Shown one piece after another: positions 23,300-34,499 of a stretch of DNA of 64,000 bases. Position numbers and translations under genes: made by a program. This DNA is from Zingiber officinale. Its lineage: Eukaryota > Streptophyta > Magnoliopsida > Zingiberales > Zingiberaceae. The stretch covers positions 11,526,672 through 11,590,671 of the forward strand of contig NC_056001.1 in NCBI RefSeq assembly GCF_018446385.1, written 5' to 3'. Each line of letters begins with the position of its first letter. The stretch's first letter is position 1. A model generated the notes under the pieces. That model had not been told where the DNA came from, ran no database searches, and worked only from the letters and a program-made list of their open reading frames with translations.

Positions 23300-23578
23300 T
23301 GTTAGAAGAAGAATAGGGAGAGAGCAAGAAATAATATGAGAGTAATAAAATATATTGTTCATTGATATTTGCCCTAAGCACAATACAATATATAATGTTC
23401 AAAAAGTACTTGGTCAATTAACTAATTAATAAATAACAGAATTATTCTAAGAATATTTCTGATAATAATTATAACAAAATTATATATTAGAATAATCCAA
23501 ATACTAATATGATTTGATTTGGTAATTTGATCCGGTCAATTTTGATAATTCTGTTTTATCTCTTTTACCCCCCCGACA
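23300..23578 (-). repeat. 3' LTR of the minus-strand copia element
   Basis: Begins (plus orientation) TGTTAGAAGAAGAATAGGG as does 27335. It ends in TTTTACCCCCCCGACA where the partner ends TTTTACCAACA; the run of seven C is the polypurine tract region on the minus strand. Around 15 differences from the other LTR are visible, mostly C/T or G/A transitions, plus a few small indels. Confidence 0.85.
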
Positions 23579-24994
23579 AACTCAACGGGAGATCTCTGAC
23601 GTTGAGTTTGCTTGCTAACTTGTTGAAACGTTGTCTGGATAGTGACTTAGTAAAGATGTCAGCGATTTGATCTTCAGCAGAAATATAAGAGACGGATAAC
23701 TGCTGAGTTGCCACACGTTCACGAACAAAATGAAAATCAATTTCCACATGTTTTGTACGAGCATGAAAGATTGGATTTGCTGTAAGATATGTTACTTCAA
23801 TATTGTCGCACCAAATATTTGGTGTAATATTTGATGCAAGATGAAGTTCAGAGAGAAGTGATTGAAGTCAAATAATTTCTGACGTTGTATTTGCTATACC
23901 TTTATATTCTGCCTCAGTGCTTGAACGAGATACCGTAGGTTACTTTTTCGAATTCCATGAGATAAGATTTCATCCAATAAATATTGCATATCCACTAGTA
24001 GAACGTCTATCTTCAGGAGAACTTGCCCAATCCGCATCACCATATGCATGTAAATCTTGAGACGATTGGCGATATAAAAGAAGACCATGTAGAATAGTAC
24101 CTTTGAGATAGCAAAGTATTCTTTTTACATTATCCCAATTTTGTTCAGTTGGAGCATGCATGAATTGACAAGCACGGTTTACCGTAAAAGTAATATCAGG
24201 GCGTGTGATAGTGACATATTATAAGGTCCTAACAATACTTCGATAAATCTGTGGATCAGATTGAGCAGGAGAGGATGAAGTTGGAGAGTTGTTTATAGCA
24301 ATTGGTGTAGAGACCGGAAGTGCTCCATCCATTTTGGCTCTTTGAAGAAGTCCAGTAATGTATTTGCTTTGAGAGAGAAGATAGTCATCCTCATGTGGAA
24401 TAAGCTCAATACCAAGAAAGAAACGAGCAATACCCAAATCTCGAGTAGGAAATTCTTGATTGAGAAGACTTAATAAAGTTGTGATACCCTTGTGACCATT
24501 ACCGGTTATCAGAATGTCATCCACATAAATAAGAAAAAAAATATCATATTTCCATCATTATATTTGTGAAATAGAGAGAAGTCAGTCTTTGATCCAGAAA
24601 ATTCTTGAGCTTATAACCAATTAGATAGTCAATGAAACCATGCACGAGGAGCTTGTCGAAGACCATATAAGGATTTCTTGAGTTGACAAACATGAGATGA
24701 AAATTGTGGATGAATGAACCTAGGTGGTTGCTCCATAAATACAGTTTCCTCAAGATGACTATGGAGAAATACATTTAAAATGTCCAATTATCGTACAAAC
24801 CAATTAGAACTAACAACTATTGATAATAATAGTCTGACATATGTAATTTTGATGACTGAGCTAAAAGTGTCATTAAAGTCAATACCTGGTTGTTGACTAA
24901 ATCTTTTAGCTATAAGTCGAGCTTTGTATCTTTCAAGAGAACCATCAGCTCGATGCTTAAGACGGAATACCCATTTAAAGCCCACAACATTCAT
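23565..24994 (-). pseudogene. Copia reverse transcriptase and RNase H, decayed
   Basis: Minus-strand fragments in order: RT start (VGFKWVFRLKHRADGSLERY, 24994-24788), a disrupted middle (24774-24544), the catalytic-site fragment DDILITGN with the FLGIELI block (24524-24219), RNase H start (YLKGTILHGLLLY, YGDADWASSPEDRRSTSGYA, 24161-23970), and RNase H end (KTKHVEIDFHFVRE-type region and IADIFTKSL, 23747-23565). Each join needs a frame change or crosses a stop. All landmarks are in the right order, so this is one decayed pol and not separate genes. Confidence 0.88.
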
Positions 24995-25018
24995 TGAGGG
25001 AGTACGCGGAACTAGTGT

Positions 25019-26217
25019 TCATGTTCTATTGCGAAGAAGTGCATCAAATTCTGTACCCATTGCACTACGCCAGTTTGGACCCTTGTTTGCTTGTGTAAAA
25101 CAGGTTGGTTCACTAGATTTTGAAGATACCACTAGAGCTCGTGGAAGGGGATATCGAGTTGCATTTGGTGGGCAACGCTCATAAATATCACTAATCGGAA
25201 GCATGCGACGAGGAGCATTATCATCTGAATCACTTGTTGATGACGACGAAGAAGTAGACTGACATGGTGATGTAGATGACGGACTTGCATTATCCGAGGT
25301 TCCAGAACCAGAGAGCATATTATCTTCGATCGGCGAGGCTTCTAAGATTAGAGCAGCAACCTGATGTGATTCTGATGGTATAGGAGAGTTATTAGAGAGC
25401 TCCGGAGCAGGACCTAGGATGCCATCACTTCTGATAATATTAGGTGGCATTAAGAGGGTGCCACTTGTATCTAGAGGAGAGATTGAAGAAGCTACCGAAA
25501 AAGGGAATAGAGACTCATCACAAGTAACATGTCGTGAAATATAAATTCGTCCTGTTGGTATATGCAAGCAACAATAACCATGGTGCAAATTTCTATAACC
25601 AAGAAAACACATTGTAGTGAACGAGAGTCAAGTTTATGTTTAGAATAGGGGTGTAACCATGGATAACATGCGCAACCAAATATTCGAAGGAAAGTGTAAT
25701 CAGGGGTTTGATTATAAAGTTTTTCAAAAGGACATTTATGATTGAGCAATGGAGTAGAAAGTTGATTTATGAGATATACTGCAGTGCTAACAACTTCATC
25801 CCAAAATTTGCGCGGAACCGATGCATAATGAAGAAGAGCTAAGACAGTTTCAACTATATGTCTATGTTTTCTCTCAGCATAGCCATTTTGTTCTGGAGTG
25901 TGACAAGAAACTCGATGAACAATTCCACAAGAGACAAGATGACGATAGAGAGTTTGATATTCGCCTCCCCAATCAGAATGAAAAGAGAGCATTTTACGAT
26001 TAAAAGATCGTTCAACTTGAATTTAAAAATTATAGAATATATCAAATAAATCAGATTTCCTTCTCATAGGATAGAGCCAAGTATGTTTACTAAAATGATC
26101 AATGAATGCAACATAATATTGGAAACCTTGATTAGACAAAATAGGTGCAGGGCCCCAAACATCAGAATATATTATTTCAAGTGGAAAAGTAGAAACATGA
26201 TCAGATGAAGAGATCAA
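25019..26217 (-). pseudogene. Copia integrase, decayed
   Basis: 26217-26023 carries the first catalytic Asp region (FPLEIIYSDVWGPAP, YYVAFIDHFSKHTWLYPM). After a stop, 25992-25620 gives LSFHSDWGGEYQTL and HTPEQNGYAERKHRHI, the second Asp and the Glu of the D-D-35-E core, though the usual SDxG/E context is altered. 25612-25019 encodes the C-terminal half, with CxFLGYRNLHHGYCCL, a Ser-rich linker and GPNWRSAMGTEFDALL leading to RT. Frames are disjoint. Confidence 0.88.
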
Positions 26218-27010
26218 TACGGTAGCTTATGACTTTTAGATTCCATGCATGCCCTACATTAATGAGATGGAGAGAAGGTAATAGAAGTAGGTAAATCATA
26301 CCTATTAATGATTGATTGAATAATACGAAGGGAAGGATGACCAAGTCGAGCATGCCAAACTGGTGTTTTTGTGTGTTCACCAACAAAAGCTTTGATTGAA
26401 GAACTCTGAAGACAATAGAGGCCATTTTTGATTCTCCCATAAAACACAATAGCATTTGTTCCTCTATCCTTTATAAGATAATGATTATGATGAAACTAAA
26501 AAATAACATTGTTATCAAGGCAAAACTGACGTGTAGAAAGTAAATTTTTAGTAATAGATGGAACATGAAAGACATTGCGCATGTGAAAAGTTCGATTAGA
26601 TAAATGAACATATGCGTTTCTAAGATTAGCAATTTGCAAACCTGAATCATCGCCTACTTGCACCGTATCTGAGCCATAATATGACATTACATCTGTAAGG
26701 ATATTATAATCTGATGTGACATGATGAGTTGCTCTAGTGTCAATATACCAATCAGTAGATGAAAACTCTGAGGTTTTGCCACAATTAGGCACAGACGAAA
26801 GAACTTTAGAATATACTTGTGAAATAGATGGTTGTCTTGAGACTGTAGAACCACCAATGAAATTTGAGTCAAATGGACTAGGACATTGAATACCAAAATG
26901 TCCAATTCCAAGATAAATTTGACATTTTACCCGAGACCAATCAAGTCTTTTAGGGCATATATTTTCAGTATGACCAACGATGTGATAAATCTGACATCGG
27001 TTTGAACTTT
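26201..27010 (-). pseudogene. Copia gag end, protease and pre-integrase, decayed
   Basis: Near 27000-26940 a degenerate zinc knuckle reads CQIYHIVGHTENIC, with Tyr where the second Cys should be. The protease (26792-26496) shows WYIDTRATHHVTSD: the catalytic D-T-G-A has become D-T-R-A. The pre-integrase block (26447-26201) has WHARLGHPSL but its second zinc-binding pair is lost in a frameshift. The rest of gag is absent. Confidence 0.85.
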
Positions 27011-27320
27011 GCTTTTAGCCTCTTTGATGTCGTCAAGTATTTGACATCTAAAGTAAAAAAAAAAACTTGTCCGGTGGTAGTGGAGAAAAATCACGGAGAC
27101 AAAAAAAAAAATAGAGATTAAGGAAGAGGAAAGAGAAGCAAAGAGGTTGACAGCGGAAGAAAATAAGTATTTTTCGCTTGTTATGAAAAATAGAGAAGAA
27201 TAAGAAAATTAAAACACGTAGGAGAAAAGAAGAGACTTGAGGGAAAAATTTAAAATTCGTCGTTTATAGGATCTCCACCTCAAGGAATTGAGAGAAGATA
27301 AAAAAAAAGAAAAAAAGAGA

Positions 27321-27334
27321 TGACTCTGATACCA
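27321..27334 (-). other. tRNA-Met primer binding site
   Basis: Minus strand reads TGGTATCAGAGTCA directly after the 5' LTR edge at 27335, matching the plant initiator tRNA-Met 3' end complement used by copia elements. Confidence 0.85.
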
Positions 27335-27599
27335 TGTTAGAAGAAGAATAGGGAGAGAGCAAGAAATAATATGAGAGTAATAAAATATATTGTTCATTGA
27401 TATTTGTCCTAAGGACAATATAATATATAATGTTCAAAAAGTATTTGGTCAATTAACTAATTAATAAATAACAGAATTATTTTAAAAATAATTTTGATAA
27501 TAATTATAATAGAATTATTAGAATAATCTAAATATTAATATGATTTGATAATTTGATCCGGTCAATTTTGATAATTTTATTTTATTTCTTTTACCAACA
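27335..27599 (-). repeat. 5' LTR of the minus-strand copia element
   Basis: 265 bp, TGTTAG ... CCAACA in plus orientation, pair of 23300-23578. The differences from the other copy are mainly T where that one has C and A where it has G, suggesting cytosine-methylation decay of this copy. Confidence 0.88.
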
Positions 27600-28265
27600 A
27601 CTGAGAGTATGATTGATCTACAGCGATTGCTCTACTCGTAACGCAATGAGTCAGGAGAACGTGGCGGCGATCATTCTCGAGGGAGGGTGAGACGAGTGCA
27701 ACCGATTGAAGAGAAGAAGGTAAACGAAACACTGAAACGATTAAAAGAGATAAAACAGAATTCTGTTTTTATCTCTTTTAACGATAAGGAAGACCTGGAG
27801 AATGGTTTCCAGCTTTGGAAATTTTCGTCCTCTCATCGAGAAAATTTGGTTCTACACCGTCTTTTATTGGGTTTTCAACACTAGAGTCATTTGACTCCTA
27901 TTTTTATAATTATCCAGTTACAGCATCAATTAACAAGTAATCGTGAGTCAAAAGCTCACAGACATTACGATTGCCCGTCTGACCTCTAACAATTGGGGTA
28001 CCCGATCAGCAACCAACAACCTACTAAATAAATTATTAAGATTACTAAGTTTAAAGCATGCGAGTCAGTATTACAGAACTTGACACGCTTTGCAGAGAAC
28101 GACTTCGTACTACAACCTTCATCATTATCACTGTATAAAAATGATGAATATCTCTCTTATATCGAGGCCTCCGGTTCTCTCAATCGGCGGGTGCTAATTT
28201 AAATCGAGCAACCTCAGCTTTTAACTGTTTAAGTAATATCTCTGAACCGGGAAATAATTTAGAGC
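27600..28265. other. Intergenic, expansin 3' flank
   Basis: No gene recognised. A 198-base open frame at 27687 has no known domain. 28100-28265 is the likely 3' untranslated region of the minus-strand expansin gene. Confidence 0.35.
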
Positions 28266-29103
28266 CTAGAATTGGCCGCCTTCGAAGGTCTGGCCGAATT
28301 GCCAACTCGCCGGTGCGACGTTGTAGCTGGTGAGGGTCCGGCCATCGCTTGTGGTGACCTGGAAGGATAGGCTCTGGCCGTCGAGGAAGGAATTGCTCTG
28401 CCAGTTCTGTCCCCAGTTGCGCGACATCGCCTGCCACCCGCCCTTGGACCCCTTGATCGACACCGACTGCACGTCGCCGGCGCCGCCCACGTTGCTAACC
28501 AGCACCAAGTTGAAGTAGGAGTGGCCGTTGATGGCGAAGCGGATGCCACCTTTCTTGACGCACGCCACCCTGCGGAAGGAGACGGGGACGATGCCGGCGC
28601 GGTACTGCGCGATCTGGAGGAAAGCAGGCTGGGCGAGGTCGAAGTGCTGCCGCGGGGGGTTGCACCAGCCGCCGTTGTCTTTGGGGAGGGCGGAGTTTGG
28701 CGGGCAGAAGTTGGTGGCGGTGACGACGATGGAGCCCGGCAGGCACGACTGCGGGTCGTCCGCGCAACGCAACTCGTAGCACGATCCGCAGCTCAGCCCG
28801 CCATTGAACAGCACCGTGCTTAGCGCCGCCGTGTTCGTGCCGTATCCCTGGCTGTACAGATTCCCGTACCCACAAGCACCTCCTGTATTTGTTTCAGTTA
28901 TTTCAGTAATGAGCCATCAACCACAATCTCTGCTATACTTCGATACACTTACCCATTGTGCCGGAAGCGTCGCCGCCGCCGTAGAAAGTGGCATGGGCGT
29001 TCTCCCACCCGGAGGAGGAGTATCCGAAAGCTCCCGATAGCAGGAAGCTGAAGGAAGGCATGAACAAAAGCAGAGAATTGCCGAGGGAGAACTTAGTCGA
29101 CAT
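28266..29103 (-). CDS. Alpha-expansin (two exons)
   Basis: Expansins are secreted, non-enzymatic wall-loosening proteins that act on cellulose-xyloglucan contacts at low pH. Exon 1 is 29103-28953 and exon 2 is 28882-28266, joined by a GT-AG intron of 70 bases; the product is 255 residues, normal for alpha-expansins. Residues 1-26 are a hydrophobic signal peptide. The GH45-like domain starts [12 protein letters not shown] (residues 37-48), continues [15 protein letters not shown] and has the alpha-expansin HFD motif at 130-132, with the expected Cys pairs. The C-terminal cellulose-binding domain has [16 protein letters not shown] and WGQNWQ. The frame is intact. The ATG precedes a proper signal peptide and follows a TATA box by about 100 bases. 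Which expansin paralogue this is cannot be told here. Confidence 0.96.
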
Positions 29104-29203
29104 TGATGGTGTATTAAAATTTAAAAGGGGACAGAGATATAATGAGGAAACAGAGCAGAGGAAAGGAGATCCTTGAGAACTAAAGAGCGGGGGATGGAGG
29201 AGT

Positions 29204-29210
29204 ACTTATA
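29204..29210 (-). promoter_or_regulatory. TATA box of the expansin gene
   Basis: Minus strand TATAAGT in CTATAAGTACTCC, about 100 bases upstream of the expansin ATG. Confidence 0.55.
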
Positions 29211-29949
29211 GTAGTGATTCGCGAGCCTATTCCATCTCCATTCCCTCAGGAATTAAGTGGCCGGCATTGGTTTTGTCGAATACGCATCTAATTAACTCTT
29301 CTCTGAAAAAAGAGAGACAAAGTTGGTTGACGAAACCGATTCGCCTGCATGTCGAGGATCGTCGTCTAAATCAGGAGCACATGGGATTGTTTGTACTTTG
29401 TACTAACTACACGACTTTTTTTTAATAAACAAATACACTTTTTGTTTAGTTTATTTTGTTAATTTCAATTACTGGTCCCTGACTGAACTCGTGGGTTCTT
29501 TGTCTACAAGTTAGGTATGGAGATGCTTTGAAGACAGAGGATTAACTTTGTCGAACATGAACAGTTGCTGACGGTGCCAAACAACAGCAGAACTATTCAT
29601 GGTCGTCGCAATGAGGCCCTGCTCGAAACCGTATGCAGTAAATCAAGCCATAGTCCATAGATATCTCTCCACTCATTGCGTAACTAAACTCGATTAAGAC
29701 AGACTGAAACTGGAAGAGGGTGTTAGTTACACCTAAAAGGTGGGTGGCCAATCAATTCACTTAAGTACGTATATATCACCACTTTAATATTAATGCTTGT
29801 CATTTGCGTCTTTGTATTTATGTCGCGAATCCTTCTAATCATTTTTGTGTCCTATATCCAATTACCTAATTAATCTCTACACCATGTGCATGGTTGCTAT
29901 GATTTTTGGTTGCTATATGTCTAAAATCCATATGAATTAAAATCGTTAT
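29211..29949. other. Expansin upstream region
   Basis: No gene seen. Sequence of ordinary complexity with AT-rich patches; presumably the expansin promoter and upstream intergenic DNA. Confidence 0.4.
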
Positions 29950-30340
29950 TTTTACAAATAATAAACGAGAAAATTACATTTTTAGTCCTGTAATTTACAT
30001 CTTTTTCAATTTTAGTCCTATTATGAGTTAATTTACGTTCTTAGTCTTATAACTTGTAATATTTTTCAATTTCAATCCTTTTTCCTTCAAAATTGAAAGT
30101 TTTCAACAGAAAATGTCTAGTTTGTGGTTGGAATATAAAAAGCACATGGGTCATAAAAAATCAAAATCCCCAAATTCAATTTACAACCCATCATTTTCCG
30201 TTGAAAAATTTCAATTTTAGAGGAAAAATAATTGAAATTAGAAAATATTACAAGTTACAGGACTAAAAATGTAAATTAACTTATAATAGGACTAAAATTG
30301 AAAAAAAATATAAATTACAGGACTAAAAACTTATAAATAA
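29950..30340. mobile_element. Fold-back MITE with long inverted arms
   Basis: The left arm (TTTTTAGTCCTGTAATTTACA, CAATTTTAGTCCTATTAT, GTTAATTTACGTTCTTAGTC, AACTTGTAATATT) is repeated as reverse complement on the right in the same order, giving imperfect arms of at least 120 bp around a short middle. No ORF. Exact ends and target duplicates could not be fixed, so the superfamily (possibly Mutator-like) is open. Confidence 0.7.
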
Positions 30341-31463
30341 AATCTTTGGTGCATGCTTTTCTTTTTTTACTGTTTCTTAAAGCACATGGGGATTTTTTTT
30401 TAACTTAATAATTATACTATGCGCCTAAATTATGCCTTGCAAATAGTCCACGAGACATGCGAGATTGATCTTTAGGAATTTAATCTGTAGGCATTAAAGA
30501 TCAAACATAAAAAAAAAAATTGCCGTGGATCGGGAAGACAAAGGCCTTTCGTGTTGATGTTTTGTGATGAACACATATAGAGTAAGGTTGCAGAACATGG
30601 ACATTGATTATCAATTGAATGGTTAGGGACAAGGATTGTATGGTTTTCCTTCCTCCATGGGGGGACCTCGAGTTCAATGAATGGGAAAGGTTTCAATGAG
30701 TTTCGGACACGGCAAGTGCTTGGGGACAAGCACATGTGGCTACGATATTGGCTTGGTGTTGCACTAGGAAATTGATTTAAACGAGTCCATGCATGCATGC
30801 ATGCCCCATGTGGCGGGTGTTCGAAGAGATAATGATGTAGCAAATGATTGGAGAGGGGCTACCACACCGATATTGTGGCTGATTTGGCACCCTTTAATTC
30901 TTGTGGCTAGAAGGGCTTGTGCAATTAATATGCTTGAACTTTACCTTTTGATCGTGAATGGTCAGTAACTTTCGTTGAGCGAGGACATAACAGATCGACA
31001 ATAGTAGCTTGGGAAAAATGAGGGGGTTACCTATCTCGTTGGGTTCAAGGTTCAAAATTTCAAAGGAGTTGTCATACTGATGAGGAAAGGTACTTAAAAT
31101 GTTTGGTGTGGAAGCGTATGACCTAGGCTTGAAATTTGTTACCAATGCAAACTTGAAACGGGACGTGCCGACAATCACCATGCGAATCACATTACTTTGA
31201 ACAAATTGTGCAGTCTCATTTCATTAGTCTTCTACCTCAAAGGTCTCCAGTCTTTCTTGTTGATAGTTAAAGACAGGAATTGGATTGTTGAAAAAGGTAG
31301 ATTTGCAATTCAAGCATGTGGTTGGGATGACCCACACTGCAGTTGGAACTCGTAGCCCAACAAAGCATGTGCCGATATTGCGCACTTGATTAGGACAATC
31401 GCTGCCATTTATTCCAAGTGCTGCCTAAAAGCTAAGCTCTATTCATTTATTAGGACAATCATT
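30341..31463. other. Intergenic, no recognised gene
   Basis: Open frames at 30472-30843 and 30894-31190 (minus) have no recognisable domain or start context. The plus strand here has interrupted frames with W-rich text that could be a decayed gene, but I cannot name it. A GCATGCATGCATGC run is at 30787. A 12-base motif TTAGGACAATCR occurs at 31391 and 31451. Confidence 0.3.
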
Positions 31464-31466
31464 ATT

Positions 31467-31560
31467 CCAAAGGCTAGTAGCCGTCCGTAATTTACCTCCT
31501 CTGTGTTGGCCCTGGGACGGATTGACGGGGACGCCGGGGGCGAGCATATTCGCCTTTTTA
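31467..31560 (+). mobile_element. 5'-truncated copy of SINE family A
   Basis: Matches the 3' half of the SINE at 22872-23085: GCTAGTAGCCGTCCGT, then CCTC(C/T)GTGTTG and GGCGAGCATATTCGCC. The pol III promoter half is missing. A short T-run follows, as in the family's tail. Confidence 0.75.
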
Positions 31561-32531
31561 CCATAATTGAAGCAAAAAACAAGAAATTCAATTGGACAGT
31601 TCAACCTCCGCCGGCCCTCTCCTCTGCTCTCTACTTCCAAATCGCATCTCTGCACTCTCCATTAATCTATGGAAAAGCTAAGCTCGCGAATGGCAGTTTC
31701 CATTGTGATAAATGGGCTGATGCGTGTGTTTAAGTTATTGACAAATTTAATTGCTATGAGATCGTTGCATGTGCACAAATGCTATATGTCCACTAATTAG
31801 TTTTTGAAGGTTATGACTATGAGGAGTTTGATTTACAGATGATGACAAAATGAGTAGTGAAATCAGTTTTTGAGACGTTTGTTGTGGATATCATAGATTC
31901 TAAGTTTTGAGATTATTTATGCTATCAAATTAGAGTCCAAAATTGAAGAGTAGTGCATTAGATATATATGTGCACTTCAACGTCATATCTCTAAAATGTA
32001 TATTATGGTTGTTAGTTTGATTTGGAAATCTCTTAGCTAAAGAAAAAAAACGTTATTCAGAATTAGTCAGGCGAAGTGACACTCAAATATCCTAAAAGTT
32101 TATTCTATTTACAATTATCACTCCAAGTGAATTGGCTAACTCATATTATATTATTGAACATCTATATAGGAAATTATTTGACTTTTGTGTTGAAATTGCT
32201 ACACAATTAACACTGTTAGAGTGGCTGCTTTGAAGCTAAGGTCTACAGCTACAGCTTTAATGTTGTGTTAAGACTGATGGTTTTGAGAGGAAAAAGAAGG
32301 AACTCATAGAGAGTTCCCTTCGTTTACTTGCATCAAAATATTGAAAGAAAAGGAACCAGGCTGAATTTGAATCAATAACAATGAGTTCCTTGCAAAATGG
32401 GGTGGAACCCGCAGATTCTGCAGAGAGATGATAAAATATCGCTTCTGCCCTCCCGAACAAGGTTGGCAGTGCGAGAAGGGGTGGATTGCGCCCCGAGTGA
32501 GGCTGGCGGAGCTCTACGAAACTGCAACAAG
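31561..32531. other. Intergenic, no recognised gene
   Basis: AT-rich, with one GC-rich patch (32440-32531) next to the hAT element. 32300-32320 and 32380-32400 share the GAGTTCC motif. No domain found on either strand. Confidence 0.3.
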
Positions 32532-33047
32532 GGCCAGATTAGGGGTATAATCGAGTCGAGCCGAACTTTTGGATGTTTGAATTTGACTCGTTTATAATCG
32601 AGTCGAGCTTGAACTTTATTTAACGAATATATTCATGACTCACGAGCTTATTCGAGCTTTTATCGAGCCTAAACGAGCTTAATAAATATAAATTATAAAT
32701 TTAAATATTCATTAAAAACTAAATTATATATTTTTAAAAAAATTATAATATTCTTGTTAAAATTTATAATTTTATTCTAATAAATAAATTTAATATATTT
32801 ATCTATGTTTTTCATAAGTAGAGTGTAAAATTTATAAATTCAATATCAAAACTATTTTTTTTTATTTAAAAGTTGATTTATGAGCTTAACGAACATGTTC
32901 ACGAGCTAACGAGCCGAATATTGTGAAGCTTGAGCTTGGTTTGTTTATCTTAACGAGCCTTATTAAACGAGCTCAAACGAGCTTTTATCGAATCGAGGTT
33001 CGAATAGCTCACGAGCGGCTTGACTCATTTACACCCCTAGGCCAGAT
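32532..33047. mobile_element. hAT-type MITE, 500 bp, with perfect 8 bp TSD
   Basis: The element is 32540-33039. Its ends are TAGGGGTATAATCGAGTC on the left and, reverse-complemented, TAGGGGTGTAAATGAGTC on the right. The 8-base duplication GGCCAGAT is perfect (32532-32539 and 33040-33047), the length used by hAT transposases. Subterminal regions are full of CGAGCTT/AACGAGC motifs and the centre is AT-rich with no ORF, so it is non-autonomous. Confidence 0.92.
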
Positions 33048-33780
33048 GATGAGGTTTAAACCCAAGAAAACATATACAAATACTCTTACCTATTTTGCAT
33101 GCCATAAACTTGGACATCTTTTTTCAGCCTGTCCTGAAAGAAAAAACCTATATAGTAGAGAAGCAGAAGTGGTAGGCAATACTAATTTTGACTTAATCAA
33201 TATCCAAGACGATGTCTCAAGTACTTCGTCCATTTATTCAATTTTTCTGTCTTAGATCTAAAAGACAACCCTTCTCCAATACAAAAAGACTATTCTTTAA
33301 TTAACTCCTTCTTAGATCCTCAATATAGTTCAGAATTAGAAGAAGATCTTTTCTCTGACCCACTTTTTGATGAAACGTTACAAGACTTTCAGAATTTCTC
33401 TCTTATGTATCATCATTTTATACCACAAAATCTATAGATCTACGATCAGATTAAAGAACTTGTACTCATGATTGTCAACTCAAGGAAGGCTCCGATCATA
33501 TTCCTTATTTTGTTTGTGGTTATTATCCTTCCCTACTTCAACGTGGTACTTGTAAACTCTGTAAGAAACAATGTTGTAATTTATGTCTTAATACCCTCTT
33601 TCAAATCATCATTCCACCAACACAAGTTGTTAGAAAAAGCATGAGAAATATGTTATTAGAATCCCGAGTTTCTATTTTAGAAACCCGCCTTAATATCTTA
33701 GAAACAGAACTTGCCCTTCTTAAGGAAGACACTTATCCACCTGAGGAACCTAGTCCTTCCTGCTATCTTTAGGACCCTTA
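33048..33780 (+). pseudogene. Coat-protein C-terminal remnant with zinc finger, caulimovirid copy 2
   Basis: Caulimovirid coat proteins end in a CCHC zinc finger that binds nucleic acid. Here FACHKLGHLFSACPE (about 33096-33140) matches it except that the first Cys is Tyr. Disrupted, Ser/Glu-rich downstream sequence leads to the protease. The N-terminal shell-forming part is absent because the insertion starts just upstream. Confidence 0.65.
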
Positions 33781-33849
33781 CATAGACAAAGGAAAGAGTC
33801 CCCTTCTAGAAGACTCTCCTAATCCTGAATTTGTTTTTATCCAAACTCT

Positions 33850-34442
33850 TAGTATTTGTAATACATGACTTACACTTGATATTTGGGTACAATGTACTTT
33901 AAATATTCAAGGACATGAACTCACGTTACATGCTTTCTTAGATAGTGGAGCCAAAACCTCCACCATTGACGAAGTTTTGCTCCTCTCTTTTCTCCCTTCT
34001 TCTCTTATCAAAAACACCAATACTCCTTTACTTAGCACTCAATTTGATGGTCAACAATTAAGTTGCAACAAATATGTTCGCAATGTTCATTTACGTTTCT
34101 TTACCAATTGTGGCGTTTTTAGTTCTCCCCTTCATTTACCCCAACTTTGGATATGTCCTACGCCTCATAAATCTATTCCCTTAATTCTCGGCCTTAATTT
34201 TCTCATTTCCCCAGATCGAGCTCTTTTACTCACTAAAGATTATGTTTTCTTTCTCTCCACTCCTATTATCTCTCCTATTTTATCTGCTTATCCCTCCAAA
34301 GTTAGCACTGGGCTGCGTGGTGGCACCCCTCCTGCTGAAAGTTGCAATCCTACTTCCTCTACCTTACCCTATCCTTGTAACCCTAACCAACCTAAAGAAA
34401 AATCCAAGAAACCTAAAGTCATGCTTTCCTTACAGGAAAACT
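33850..34442 (+). pseudogene. Aspartic protease, caulimovirid copy 2
   Basis: Retropepsin-like protease that matures the viral polyprotein. The active-site motif FLDSGAKTSTID is at about 33935-33970 (D-S-G at 33941-33949), and a long open stretch continues to 34442. The C-terminal hydrophobic block SIPLILGLNFL (about 34177-34209) matches the ILG region that closes the family's fold. The preceding sequence contains stops. Confidence 0.75.
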
Positions 34443-34499
34443 AGAAAGACTTGGCTCTTGGAGCCCCGAATCTAAAGGAAGTTACGAGAATATACCGGA

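Larger units (their letters stand above)
23300..27599 (-). mobile_element. Ty1/copia retrotransposon with short LTRs, internally deleted
   Basis: Two matching LTRs of about 270 bp (27335-27599 as 5', 23300-23578 as 3') enclose a minus-strand pol region in copia order, with a tRNA-Met primer site beside the right LTR. Only about 330 bp separate the primer site from the gag zinc knuckle, so most of gag is deleted. Pol is split by many stops and frameshifts. Flanking five-base sequences (CAAGC and ACTGA) do not match, so the edges have been altered or the target duplicate lost. The RNase H end (DIFTKSLS, LPLSLSGG) resembles the Ale/Retrofit-type lineage. Confidence 0.9.

Noticed and set aside
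23295-27604. Target-site duplication of the minus-strand copia element
   Set aside because: CAAGC and ACTGA do not match; no shifted pairing worked.
28521-28823. 100-codon plus-strand frame over expansin exon 2
   Set aside because: Shadow of the GC-rich expansin exon on the other strand.
30472-31190. Two minus-strand open frames of about 100-120 codons
   Set aside because: No family recognised and composition not gene-like; left as intergenic.
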